Source: JANMGV01 sp037440405 (GTDB lineage: Bacteria > Planctomycetota > Planctomycetia > Pirellulales > Pirellulaceae). From it: a stretch of DNA of 64,000 nucleotides. Below the pieces are notes generated by a model. It did not search any database, was not told the origin of the DNA, and saw nothing but the letters and a program-made list of their open reading frames with translations. The stretch spans positions 1-64,000 of the forward strand of contig JBBIUE010000017.1 of NCBI GenBank assembly GCA_037440405.1, given 5' to 3'. Both the position numbers and the translations under genes were made by a program. Below are positions 53,626 to 62,700 of this stretch, piece by piece. Positions within the stretch are counted from its first letter, which is position 1, and every line of letters starts with the position of its first letter.

Positions 53626-54672
53626 ATGAAGACGCTTGTTACAGGCAGCAGTGGATTGATCGGATCAGAAGCCGTCGTATTCTTCGACAGCATGGGATTC
53701 CCGGTCACGGGAGTCGACAACAACATGCGGGCCGAATTCTTCGGCGACAAAGGGGACACGCGATGGAACCAAAAGCGTCTGCTGGAGCAGTGCCAACGGT
53801 TCGAGCATGTAACCCTCGACATTCGCGATCGAGCCGCCGTTCTCGACCTATTCAAGAACGGCCAATTCGAGCTGATCATTCATGCAGCGGCGCAGCCCAG
53901 CCACGACCTAGCTGCCAAAATTCCGTTCGACGACTTTGATGTGAACGCTGTTGGGACGCTGAATTTAATGGAAGCTTGTCGCCGACATTCACCGGAAGCC
54001 GTCTTTATTTTCATGAGCACGAACAAAGTGTATGGCGATGGACCGAACCATGTTCCGCTGGTCGAAAAGGAAACGCGGTGGGACTTCAGCGACCCGGCCT
54101 ATGAACATGGAATCGCGGAAACGTTTTCGATCGATCGTTGCTTGCATTCGCTGTTTGGAGCTTCCAAGGTTGCCGCTGATGTCATGGCTCAAGAATATGG
54201 CCGATACTTCGGCATGAAGACCGGCGTGTTCCGAGGTGGTTGTTTGACCGGACCTTCTCATTCGGGCGTGGAGCTGCATGGGTTCTTGAGCTATCTCGTT
54301 ACGCAAGCCGTTCGGCGCGGACCGTACACGATTTACGGTTACAAGGGGAAGCAAGTGCGTGATCAAATTCACAGTTACGACGTCATCAACGCTTTTTGGC
54401 ATTTCGCTCAGCAGCCGAGGCCAGGCGAAGTGTACAACCTAGGAGGCGGCAAAGGCAATGCGGCGAGTCTTCTCGAGTGCGTCGACTTGATCGAAAAATA
54501 CAGCGGCTCGCGCCCTGAGATGACCTATTCCGATCAAAACCGCACCGGCGATCACATCTGCTACTACTCCGATTTAAGGAAATTCCAGTCCCATTATCCG
54601 AGCTGGGAGCTCAAACACGATTTGCCGAGCATTGTTGAGGAAATGGTCACTTCGATCACGAAACGTCAGTAA
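53626..54672 (+). CDS. CDP-paratose 2-epimerase-like SDR with Phe in the Tyr-Lys motif
   Basis: Extended SDR of 348 residues. Rossmann motif VTGSSGLIGSEAVVFFD, VDNNMRAEFFGDKGDTRW (a block typical of the CDP-paratose 2-epimerase group), HAAAQPSHDLAAKIPFDDF, FMSTNKVYGDGP. The catalytic YxxxK reads FGASK: Phe177 and Lys181. RDQIHSYDVINAFWHFAQ and NLGGGKGNAASLLECVDLI follow. Substrate not certain. It starts 194 bases after the dehydrogenase. Confidence 0.85.
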   Translation: MKTLVTGSSGLIGSEAVVFFDSMGFPVTGVDNNMRAEFFGDKGDTRWNQKRLLEQCQRFEHVTLDIRDRAAVLDLFKNGQFELIIHAAAQPSHDLAAKIPFDDFDVNAVGTLNLMEACRRHSPEAVFIFMSTNKVYGDGPNHVPLVEKETRWDFSDPAYEHGIAETFSIDRCLHSLFGASKVAADVMAQEYGRYFGMKTGVFRGGCLTGPSHSGVELHGFLSYLVTQAVRRGPYTIYGYKGKQVRDQIHSYDVINAFWHFAQQPRPGEVYNLGGGKGNAASLLECVDLIEKYSGSRPEMTYSDQNRTGDHICYYSDLRKFQSHYPSWELKHDLPSIVEEMVTSITKRQ

Positions 54673-54718
54673 GCCTTTCTGCATCCCGAACTATTCGTAC
54701 GATTCTCGAGAGGCATCC

Positions 54719-55618
54719 ATGTCGCAACTTGAACTTCAAAACAACTTAAGCAAAACACTTTCGGAAGCCCCAAGTCGCGGAATGGAACTTGGTCGCCGAC
54801 CAGAGATACCTTCGTGGGACTGGGAACCAAAACGTTCCTGGTGGCGTTCCATTTTAGAACATGCGAAGCGGCTATCGGTCGCTTGCAGCGATCGATTCTC
54901 GGCGGCAGAAAGACGATTAAAGACTCATCTAGTTCTCTGTGGATTTCCGCGGTCTGGAACGTCATTGATGCAGGCAATGGCGGAAACCGCTGTTACCGGA
55001 GCGAATGTGTTCGGTTTTGAAATGCGAGCGTTGCGCGTTGCGACGAGAATGCGCCGCAAGTATTTGAAACAGCCTCTGCTGATCACCAAAAGAACGAATG
55101 ACATTTTCTACATTGACGACATTCGAGCTTTCTATTCCGCGAACCAAGTCGACGTAAAATTTGTTGTCCTCATTAGAGATCCTCGCGACGTTTTAACGTC
55201 ATTCCACTCCAGCAAGCCAAATGAGTACTACTTGAGTCCAGAACGTTGGCGTTCACTTTACGAACATTACCTTTATGTGCGCGACCAACATGATGTGCTG
55301 GTGGTGCGATACGAGGACCTTGTTCGCGACCCTGACGCGATTCAAGAACGATTGAGTACTCTGATGAACTGGGAGTTAAAGCAATCGTTTCGCGATTTTC
55401 ATAAATCCGTTCCAGAAGGATTTGAAGTTCGTGGACTGAACGGCATCCGCCCAGTCGATACGAAGTCGATCGGTCGCTGGAAGCAATCTCAGCACCGCGA
55501 ACGCATGATCGACATGCTGCTTGTTCTTCCTGAACTTCCCTCAGCCATCGTCGAAATGGGATATGAAAAGGACGCTGCTTGGGTTCACGACTACGCGATC
55601 GCGGACCATCAGAACTAA
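54719..55618 (+). CDS. Sulfotransferase family protein
   Basis: PAPS-dependent sulfotransferase for a carbohydrate or lipid. LVLCGFPRSGTSLMQAMAET is the 5'-phosphosulfate loop, VVLIRDPRDVLTSFHS the 3'-phosphate motif, and the later VRYEDLVRDPDAIQERLST is typical of the sulfotransferase-1/3 families. ATG 54719 has GAGAGG seven bases upstream; an earlier in-frame start lies inside the epimerase gene. About 299 residues, cytosolic. It makes this glycan locus a candidate for a sulfated polymer. Confidence 0.88.
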   Translation: MSQLELQNNLSKTLSEAPSRGMELGRRPEIPSWDWEPKRSWWRSILEHAKRLSVACSDRFSAAERRLKTHLVLCGFPRSGTSLMQAMAETAVTGANVFGFEMRALRVATRMRRKYLKQPLLITKRTNDIFYIDDIRAFYSANQVDVKFVVLIRDPRDVLTSFHSSKPNEYYLSPERWRSLYEHYLYVRDQHDVLVVRYEDLVRDPDAIQERLSTLMNWELKQSFRDFHKSVPEGFEVRGLNGIRPVDTKSIGRWKQSQHRERMIDMLLVLPELPSAIVEMGYEKDAAWVHDYAIADHQN

Positions 55619-55639
55619 ATTTGACGATTCGGCAACAAC

Positions 55640-57031
55640 GTGAGTGAACTTTCAGAAGAAGAATCCATTTCGGAAACACCACCGCGAAAGGAGCGTAAAG
55701 GGCAGGCGGCGCGCAATTCGATTGGAACGCTAATGACCAAAGTGGTCTTATTGCCGCTGACGGCAGCCACCAGCGTCATCGTTGCTCGCTCGCTGGGCAA
55801 GGACGATCGAGGGATTTTCGCTTTCCTGCTTCTTTGCAATGGATTCGTTCTACCTCTGTTGATGGTGGGATTCGATGTCGCCGTCGTCTACTTCATCAGT
55901 AAAAAGGAATACACCGTTCGGGACATTGGCTTCACCTGCATCTGCAATGGATTGTTGACCGGCGCGGTTTGCAGTTGCTTGATGTTTGTACTTTGGCAGA
56001 ACGAATGGTTGGGTTCGGTGGCGAAATTAGTCGGTGCTGCCGAAATGCTTCCGATATTGCTGTTGCTTCCGTTCCAGGGAGCGGAGTTGATCATCAGTCG
56101 CATCCTCATCGGCACTTCGAATTTCAAGTTTGCCAATTGGCTGTTGCTGATATCGGAGGGCTTTCGGACTGCACTGCTGTTGCTGTTGGTGGGATGGCTC
56201 TCTCTGGGATTGCGTGCTGCCGTTTACATCGTTCTCGCATCGGAGCTCTTTCGCTTGGGGTGGGCGTTAATTGGACTTTGGCGAGCGCATTGTCCCGCAT
56301 GCCGTCTGGACTTTCAATTTCTTTCCAAGGCTTACTCCTACGGTTGGAAGTCTTCGTTAGCAGTCCTGGCTCGCAGAGTGAATCTGAGGTTTGATCAGGT
56401 AGTATTGGCTGCAGTTGCGGATGCTGGATCGCTCGGTATCTATTCGATCACCTTGAAGATCGCGGAATTGTTTTGGTTGATTCCCGATTCGGTTGGGGCT
56501 GTCATGTTCAATAAAATTGCAGCCGAAAAGGACGAGTTGAAGCGCATTCAGTTAGTTGATCAAGTGCATCGATCCCTGATTCTGATCGTCGGGATAGCTG
56601 CTACGTTGGCAGCCATTGCTGGCTTTTGGATCCTACCACTTATCTTGGGGCCAGATTTCGAAGGGGCGCCATTGTTGTTGTGTTTGTTTCTTCCTGGAAT
56701 CGTTGGGTTGATTTCCATCAAGGTAATCAGCAAATACTTTGGAGCGGTAGGCCAGCCGCTCACAGCGAGTCTGGCACAGGTATTCGGTGTCGTGGTTAGT
56801 ATTCCGCTGTACTTGCTGATGATTCCATGGTTGGGTATGCAAGGGGCAGCAATTGCGAGTTCCCTCTCTTACTTTGCGGTTGCACTCATGGCAGTGCGAA
56901 TTTACCGATCGCGAATATCGCCGACGAAATCCTCAATGTTTCGCATCAATCATCATGATGTCATTTGGGCCATCGATCAGGTTCGCTTCGGCTTCTTATC
57001 GGGACGTGTTCGCCGACCGGCATCCAACTGA
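55640..57031 (+). CDS. Oligosaccharide flippase (Wzx-like)
   Basis: Polysaccharide-biosynthesis membrane protein with about 12-14 helices over 463 residues; it would flip undecaprenyl-linked repeats. A short charged N-terminus precedes LMTKVVLLPLTAATSVIVAR and LGKDDRGIFAFLLLCNGFVL, the usual start pattern. SLAVLARRVNLRFDQVVLAA and AAIAGFWILPLILGPDFEGA are conserved-type loops. GTG start, 21 bases after the sulfotransferase. Different in sequence from the flippase at 5498. Confidence 0.9.
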   Translation: MSELSEEESISETPPRKERKGQAARNSIGTLMTKVVLLPLTAATSVIVARSLGKDDRGIFAFLLLCNGFVLPLLMVGFDVAVVYFISKKEYTVRDIGFTCICNGLLTGAVCSCLMFVLWQNEWLGSVAKLVGAAEMLPILLLLPFQGAELIISRILIGTSNFKFANWLLLISEGFRTALLLLLVGWLSLGLRAAVYIVLASELFRLGWALIGLWRAHCPACRLDFQFLSKAYSYGWKSSLAVLARRVNLRFDQVVLAAVADAGSLGIYSITLKIAELFWLIPDSVGAVMFNKIAAEKDELKRIQLVDQVHRSLILIVGIAATLAAIAGFWILPLILGPDFEGAPLLLCLFLPGIVGLISIKVISKYFGAVGQPLTASLAQVFGVVVSIPLYLLMIPWLGMQGAAIASSLSYFAVALMAVRIYRSRISPTKSSMFRINHHDVIWAIDQVRFGFLSGRVRRPASN

Positions 57032-57097
57032 CGAGATGGGCATCCATTCAGCCTCGGACCATTGGTCCCGTTGATCCATTTATTTTAGGAACCTTCC

Positions 57098-58015
57098 ATG
57101 AGCCTAAGTCCCATACGTTGGATTCGCCGCGCTGCTAGATCAGCAGGCTTCGAGCGCCCCTTGCGAGCTGTCTATGCAGCCTTGGGATTCGATCGCAGGA
57201 ATCGCGAGAAGCAACAAGCTTCCGAGGCAGAATTTCAGGCACGGTACGGGAATCGGCTCACCCATGAGGTCGAATTTCTAGGGCATAAGCTTGTTTTCAC
57301 CACGGAAGATACTTATTCCAAACACTTCTTTTTCCCTAAGTTCGAAGGGAAGATCTTCGAAGAGCGAGTAACTCGGTTGCTGCTCGAAGCATTGGTCGGG
57401 AAAAAGTGCTTTGTCGACGTCGGCTCGAACTTGGGCTGGTTTACATGTTTTGGCGCCATGACCATACCCAACGGTGAAGTCCATGCCTTCGAATTGGACG
57501 ATCAGAATGTGATGATTGCAAGAAAAAATGTCGCCTTGAACGGCATTTCGAATGCCACGGTTCATCACATTGCGCTATCTTCTGAGACCGGAACCGTCCG
57601 TTATTTGCGGAAGCCTACACTTAGTAGCGATGCAAACCGTATCGCTACGAACGTGGACCTTCGTTCGGGGGGAACGTTGATCGAGGTTCCTTCCATGAAG
57701 ATGGATGATTTCTTTGCATCTCGTTCAGTTCCTCCAGATTTGATTAAAATTGACGTTCAGGGAGCGGAGTTACAGGTACTTCAAGGTATGCGTTCAATCA
57801 TCGCAAATCACAAACCTCTGCTCTTCCTCGAATTGCATCCGACGGAACTTCCAGGATTTCAGGCGACCGCTGGTGATGTTACGCAGATGTTGTTCGATTG
57901 TGGCTACGAGATCGAAGAGTTGCCGGAAATGCGAGGGTCGGGCTCTTCCAAGGATGTTCGAGCCATCAATCGGAATACGACCTTTCGCGAAACAACCATG
58001 TTGATCGCGAGGTAA
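57098..58015 (+). CDS. FkbM-family methyltransferase
   Basis: SAM-dependent O-methyltransferase of the FkbM group, frequent in polysaccharide tailoring. CFVDVGSNLGWFTCFGAM is the SAM loop near residue 105, HAFELDDQNVMIARKNVALN the strand-2 and helix block, and LIKIDVQGAELQVLQGM the conserved FkbM signature. ELHPTELPGF follows. 305 residues, cytosolic. Starts 66 bases after the flippase. Confidence 0.9.
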   Translation: MSLSPIRWIRRAARSAGFERPLRAVYAALGFDRRNREKQQASEAEFQARYGNRLTHEVEFLGHKLVFTTEDTYSKHFFFPKFEGKIFEERVTRLLLEALVGKKCFVDVGSNLGWFTCFGAMTIPNGEVHAFELDDQNVMIARKNVALNGISNATVHHIALSSETGTVRYLRKPTLSSDANRIATNVDLRSGGTLIEVPSMKMDDFFASRSVPPDLIKIDVQGAELQVLQGMRSIIANHKPLLFLELHPTELPGFQATAGDVTQMLFDCGYEIEELPEMRGSGSSKDVRAINRNTTFRETTMLIAR

Positions 58016-58148
58016 GTAGCAATGTCAGGATGGCTGCCCAAGAATTTTGATGGAAGAGGGTGAGACCTCACCTTGACGTTGCTAAAGATAGCATTGCTAA
58101 AAAGCAGATGAGAACAATTTCATTAGCTGAGCTTTTGAGGGTAAACAG

Positions 58149-58994
58149 ATGAAGAATTCGCCATTGGTTCAGGCCTTTACAAGTGCCAAGGTAGTCAAGA
58201 GCCCCGTGTTGAACCGCATGGGTTTGCAGATCGCGCGCTCCTATGCGGCACGTTGGTGGTACAACATCCGCCCCGCATCGGTTGACGCGAATCTCCGTCC
58301 ATTGCTGAGGAAGCTGCAATCGGATGGAATGGTCATGATTGAAAACTTCCTACCCGACGAAGCGTTTGAGCGTTTGAAAGCAGACTGCTTAAGACTGCTG
58401 GAGTTTGATCCAAAGAGAATCACGCGTAAGGAAATGGGGCCAACACAGTACTCCGTTGCCGCTCTGAAAGACTATCCGGACTTCAAATCAGAGTTCATCG
58501 ATCAGTTCTATGCGGACCCGCGGCTTGTCGGGTTGATGCAAGCTGCTGAGAAGCGAAAAATCGACATGCGGTTGGTGCATCGCGCTGTCGAGCATGTGAA
58601 ACAGGGCAACGTAACGACCGAAGGCGATCCCGAAACGGAAATGCATTCCGACGTGTTCTACCACACGCATAAGGCTTGGCTCTACCTGACCGACGTCGAG
58701 CCCAAGGACGCGCCCCTTGCATTTGTCCCAGGCACTCATCGACTAAAGACGACTCAATGGAAGTACATTTACGAACACAGTTTGGAGCCGGACAAGCCGT
58801 CGCGACGAATCAAGGAAGAAGAGCTCAAGAAGTGGGGGAGATCTGAAGTCGCCTTGAAGTGCAAGAAAAACACTCTTGTTTTAGCCAATGTTTGTGGCTA
58901 TCACCGACGGAGCGTAGGTCAGCCCGGTGGAGAGCGCATCGCATTACTTTGCAGTGTACGATCGCAACCGTTCGCTTACTGGTACCGCGGTTAA
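58149..58994 (+). CDS. Phytanoyl-CoA dioxygenase (PhyH)-family protein
   Basis: Fe(II)/2-oxoglutarate oxygenase of the PhyH family, possibly modifying a glycan or lipid. Iron ligands are seen as HSD (His166, Asp168) and His252 in GYHRRSVGQPGGERIALLCS, with Arg263 available for 2-oxoglutarate. LAFVPGTHRLK is the usual PhyH strand. 281 residues, no signal peptide. GAGGG lies ahead of the ATG. Neighbours are methyltransferases, so a tailoring role is likely. Confidence 0.87.
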   Translation: MKNSPLVQAFTSAKVVKSPVLNRMGLQIARSYAARWWYNIRPASVDANLRPLLRKLQSDGMVMIENFLPDEAFERLKADCLRLLEFDPKRITRKEMGPTQYSVAALKDYPDFKSEFIDQFYADPRLVGLMQAAEKRKIDMRLVHRAVEHVKQGNVTTEGDPETEMHSDVFYHTHKAWLYLTDVEPKDAPLAFVPGTHRLKTTQWKYIYEHSLEPDKPSRRIKEEELKKWGRSEVALKCKKNTLVLANVCGYHRRSVGQPGGERIALLCSVRSQPFAYWYRG

Positions 58995-59018
58995 TTCGCG
59001 AAGCAAAAAGGCGATTTC

Positions 59019-59927
59019 GTGCCAACACCATCAAATTTGAAATCCATCGATCCGACGGAGTCTTCGGAGATCGCCCGAATGGGAGTGGAGGGCAGTCCGA
59101 CAGCTTGGAATCGTATATGGACCAAGATGCGGGCGTCGCAAGCTCCCAGGATGAAGGCATTCGTTAGGGGAAAGCCGAAAACACTAAACCAGTTTTGGCA
59201 ACGAGCCTACTTCGACGACTTAATGGAGTTGCTGAAGCCCTCAAAAGACTGGAAGTTTCTAGAGCTCGGTTCAGGACGCGGTACAACCTCTCTATACCTC
59301 GCATCAAGCGGCTTCGATTACATCACTCTTCTCGACCTCTCAGAACCAATTCTCGAACAAGCAATCGAGAATTTTCAGTCCGAGCAGGTGGCCGCTCCAA
59401 CGACGATTTGTGCCAATGCGTTAAACACCAATCTCCCATCCGAATCGTTTGATTGCATTTACAACATTGGTGTTCTCGAACATTTCGAGAATCCAAGCGA
59501 TTTTTTGAAAGAGTCCTTTCGATTGCTACGCCCGTCAGGCAGCATCTTCATGGTGATCGTACCGGACTATCCTTTCTCTAAATCCGCCTTTTGCCGACTG
59601 TTATTTCATCCCTCGTCCTTGCTCAAGACCGCATTGAAAAGAGCCGTTGGAGAAAAGCACATTAAGAAAAACGTCGACATGATACGTACGAACTTCGGAA
59701 CATCTGAATACGCTTCCATAGCTACATCCCTTGGGTTCACGGATGCGAAATGTGTTCCTTACAATCCGTATCATCGTATCTGCGCAGACAGTTGGTATTT
59801 GAACAAGTGGGTCCTGGGTTGGTATAAGCTGCACTATTCGTTTGTTCGGTGTTTGGGACGTCTTCCGTCATTGCAAACATCCGAGCATATTGGAAGCTGC
59901 TGCCTGCTCACAGCGAAAAAACCGTAA
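59019..59927 (+). CDS. Class I SAM-dependent methyltransferase
   Basis: Methyltransferase with FLELGSGRGTTSLYLASSGF as SAM loop near residue 77, LLDLSEPILEQAIENF and the strand-4 NIGVLEHFENPSDFLKESFR, followed by LLRPSGSIFMVIVPD. The GTG start lies 25 bases after the oxygenase gene. A second, basic half of about 110 residues shows no further motif. Likely sugar or lipid tailoring. Confidence 0.86.
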   Translation: MPTPSNLKSIDPTESSEIARMGVEGSPTAWNRIWTKMRASQAPRMKAFVRGKPKTLNQFWQRAYFDDLMELLKPSKDWKFLELGSGRGTTSLYLASSGFDYITLLDLSEPILEQAIENFQSEQVAAPTTICANALNTNLPSESFDCIYNIGVLEHFENPSDFLKESFRLLRPSGSIFMVIVPDYPFSKSAFCRLLFHPSSLLKTALKRAVGEKHIKKNVDMIRTNFGTSEYASIATSLGFTDAKCVPYNPYHRICADSWYLNKWVLGWYKLHYSFVRCLGRLPSLQTSEHIGSCCLLTAKKP

Positions 59928-60046
59928 TGGATGGTTCCTCGTCGTCCCACTGGATCGGCATTAAACGCGGAACAAACCGAAATCCCCTTCCTTTGCCGAC
60001 TTGGTAATTGTACGGGACGAAGTCGCGCTCCATCGATATTTCTGAA

Positions 60047-61474
60047 ATGATTTCGATCTGGTTCAATATTACGCACGGCTTTCAGGCCAGGATGCTCCTG
60101 CGGTCCGAGATTAGTGAACGGCTTTTGGCGGACGGCGCTCGTCTCATCATCTGTTCACCCAATGCGGACGAAGTCTATTTTCGCGAGGAATTTGATCACC
60201 CGCAAATCGAACTTGTGAAGATGCCCCACAGCTTTTCCAAGCTCGAAATGCAGATGATGAACATTCGGCAGTACGCGTTGATGAATCCCAAACTGGGACA
60301 GACGCTGAATCACAAACAAGAGGCGCTGAAAACGCAGAATCCGAAACGCTACCGAATATCTTGCTTGTTGAATAGCGTTCTTGGAAGAGTGACGCCCATT
60401 CGTCATCTTTACATGTGGGCGGAGGGAGCCATTTTTCCTGGCACCGAGTTCGATCCATTGCTGCATCAACATCAGCCGAACCTCGTGGTTACCGGAACCC
60501 CGGGCTTCAACGCCTATGATGCCCATTTGCTCCGCGCCGCAAAACGCCTTCGAATTCCAAGTGTTTCCGTCATCCTGTCGTGGGATAATTTGACTTCCAA
60601 AGGTGTCATGAATGGCGTTCCCGTCCACTTGATCGTATGGAGCGACTTGATGGCCGACGATGCGATGAAGTACCACGACTATCCTCGGGAACGCATTCAA
60701 TGGTGTGGTGCCGCGCAATTCGATCACTACTTCAACTTCCGCCAACACTTTGATCGGTCCGCGTGGCGGACCGAACGTGGGATTCCTGCCGATGCTGGCT
60801 TGATCGTGTACGGTACCATCAATCCGCCAATCTGCCCGCATGAGCCTCAGATCGTCAGGAGCATCATTCGGCAAATGCGCGAAGGCCAGTTTCCGCGAAC
60901 ATGTCATTTGTGGGTTCGGCTGCACCCACAAGTGGTTAAGGGAGATTCTCGACACATCATTCAGCCCTATCTCGACATGGCCGCCGAAGACGTTCACATC
61001 GAAGTTCCGCCGGTCCAGTCGGACGCGCTCAGTTGGGATCTTCCGAAGTCGGATGCGATCCACCTGGCCAAGACGATTGCTGCGGCGGACATCGTTGTGA
61101 CTACAAGCTCGACCTTGAGCATCGACGCAGCTTGCCTCGATACGCCGATCATCAATATCTTTTACGATGGTGACACATCGGTCGATGCTGCCGTCTCAAC
61201 ACAGCGATTCAAGAAATATACGCATTATGCGCGATTGTTGCGAACTGGCGGCATCGCTATCGCCGATCGCCCTGAACAATTCGCAGAGTTCGTTCGTCGC
61301 TACTTGAATGATCCGTCCGCAGATCGGGCGGGGCGTGAGGCGATGTTGCGGCAGGAATTGAACGAGTTCGACGGTCTAGCGAGCGCTCGGACTGCCTCCG
61401 CTCTGCAGCTTCTCGCCAGACACTCCCGGTCCGCTGCCAGCAACGACCGCGATCTTGTCCTTTCCAAAGCATAA
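60047..61474 (+). CDS. Putative GT-B-fold glycosyl or glycerophosphotransferase
   Basis: About 475 residues, cytosolic. Begins ISIWFNITHGFQARMLLRSE, a GT-B-type first strand and helix. NLVVTGTPGFNAYDAHLLRA and SVSVILSWDNLTSKGVM fit the end of the N-terminal half, with RTCHLWVRLHPQV and TTSSTLSIDAACLDTPIINI in the donor-binding half. The latter resembles the end motif of CDP-glycerol glycerophosphotransferase-like or UDP-GlcNAc-2-epimerase-fold proteins. ATG 60047 was preferred to a TTG 39 bases upstream. Its stop overlaps the next ATG (TAATG). Function is a guess within GT-B. Confidence 0.7.
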   Translation: MISIWFNITHGFQARMLLRSEISERLLADGARLIICSPNADEVYFREEFDHPQIELVKMPHSFSKLEMQMMNIRQYALMNPKLGQTLNHKQEALKTQNPKRYRISCLLNSVLGRVTPIRHLYMWAEGAIFPGTEFDPLLHQHQPNLVVTGTPGFNAYDAHLLRAAKRLRIPSVSVILSWDNLTSKGVMNGVPVHLIVWSDLMADDAMKYHDYPRERIQWCGAAQFDHYFNFRQHFDRSAWRTERGIPADAGLIVYGTINPPICPHEPQIVRSIIRQMREGQFPRTCHLWVRLHPQVVKGDSRHIIQPYLDMAAEDVHIEVPPVQSDALSWDLPKSDAIHLAKTIAAADIVVTTSSTLSIDAACLDTPIINIFYDGDTSVDAAVSTQRFKKYTHYARLLRTGGIAIADRPEQFAEFVRRYLNDPSADRAGREAMLRQELNEFDGLASARTASALQLLARHSRSAASNDRDLVLSKA

Positions 61475-62700
61475 TGACCGCACTTTTTGATAACGAAGTT
61501 CAATGGGCGACCGATGGCCGTCGCTCCAATCTTGGAAGGAATCTCATCGTTTGTTGGACGATCCCTCCGACCGTGGTCGGATCCGCCTCGATCGTTGACA
61601 AACTGGCAACGCTGCTCGGACCGGAGCACGCCGAACTGATGGGAGAAGGAGTGAAGGGAAAGCCCAGCACTCGCCCCGGCCATTTGCCTCGAACCCATCA
61701 CGTGTATTTTCCCCATAATTTTGTTGGACGAAAGACCGTACGCAACTGGCTTTACCCAATCGTTCTTCGTCGCATGGTTCGCACTGCTCAACCGCGACAG
61801 TTCGATCGGGTGATCGGCGTGTTCCCGGACGAGTTTTGGCTGTGGTCGTCGTTTCAATTGGCGCGAAGACTAGGAGTCCCATTCTATCCGTTTCTCCACA
61901 ATACCTATCTCGAAAACCGCACAGGCTGGAAACGATCGCTCGCAGCAACATTGCAGAAAAAGGTTTTCGATTCCAGCAAGGTTGTATTCGTCGCCAATGA
62001 TGGCATGAGAGAGTTCTACGAAGAAAACTATCCGGGGTTGAACGTTGTGACGTTGAACCACATCAATGAGGAACCGATTCCCGATTTCGAGGAACCGCCA
62101 CCTCCCAGAACTCCTACTCGGATCGCTTATTTGGGGACCTTCAATCAATCCAATGCCGATGCGTTCTCTCGATTTGTACGAGCTATCCAAGGACGCGATG
62201 ACATCGAATTCACGACTTTTTCGGGAGCGTCCGCCGAATTCTTTGAGTCGCGAGGATTGAGTGGCCCAAATTTTCGACATACGCGAGTCGCTCCTCAGGT
62301 GGTCGTCGCCACCCTACGCCAGTTCGACATCATTTTCATCCCTCATGGATTTCGGGGGAAGTTCAGTCAGGTTGAGTACGATACGATTTTCCCGACGCGA
62401 ACGATTCCTTGCTTGTTAGCTGGGCGTCCCCTTCTGGTTCACTCCCCCGCTCGCAGTTCCTTCAACCGTTGGCTGATCCGAAAAGACTGTGCTCTGATCG
62501 TTGACGAGGAGGAGCCGTTGAAGCTGATCGAAGCCGTCCATCGCTTGCGATCAAATCCTTCTCTGCGCGAGCGCATCAGCCGCAACGCACTCAAAGCAGC
62601 AGAGCAGTTCCAGCCTCAAGGAGTGCTCGAAACGTTTCAGCGAGCCATCGGCCAGTCGGAGTCAGTATCCAAGGAAGCCGAAAAGGACTGTCGGCAATGA
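61474..62700 (+). CDS. Glycosyltransferase family 4-like protein
   Basis: GT-B transferase of 408 residues. NLIVCWTIPPTVVGSASIVD begins the first domain. IGVFPDEFWLWSSFQLARR and VPFYPFLHNTYLENRTGW are in the acceptor half. RIAYLGTFNQSNADAFSRFV marks the hinge, and TIPCLLAGRPLLVHSP with a conserved-type Glu-rich segment closes the donor half. Typical E-x7-E is not obvious. It starts inside the previous stop codon and overlaps the next gene by four bases (ATGA at 62697). Confidence 0.75.
   Translation: MTALFDNEVQWATDGRRSNLGRNLIVCWTIPPTVVGSASIVDKLATLLGPEHAELMGEGVKGKPSTRPGHLPRTHHVYFPHNFVGRKTVRNWLYPIVLRRMVRTAQPRQFDRVIGVFPDEFWLWSSFQLARRLGVPFYPFLHNTYLENRTGWKRSLAATLQKKVFDSSKVVFVANDGMREFYEENYPGLNVVTLNHINEEPIPDFEEPPPPRTPTRIAYLGTFNQSNADAFSRFVRAIQGRDDIEFTTFSGASAEFFESRGLSGPNFRHTRVAPQVVVATLRQFDIIFIPHGFRGKFSQVEYDTIFPTRTIPCLLAGRPLLVHSPARSSFNRWLIRKDCALIVDEEEPLKLIEAVHRLRSNPSLRERISRNALKAAEQFQPQGVLETFQRAIGQSESVSKEAEKDCRQ

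Noticed and set aside
58059..58072. GGTGAG-AC-CTCACC palindrome
   Set aside because: Only six bases per arm with a two-base centre; expected by chance in 64 kb.
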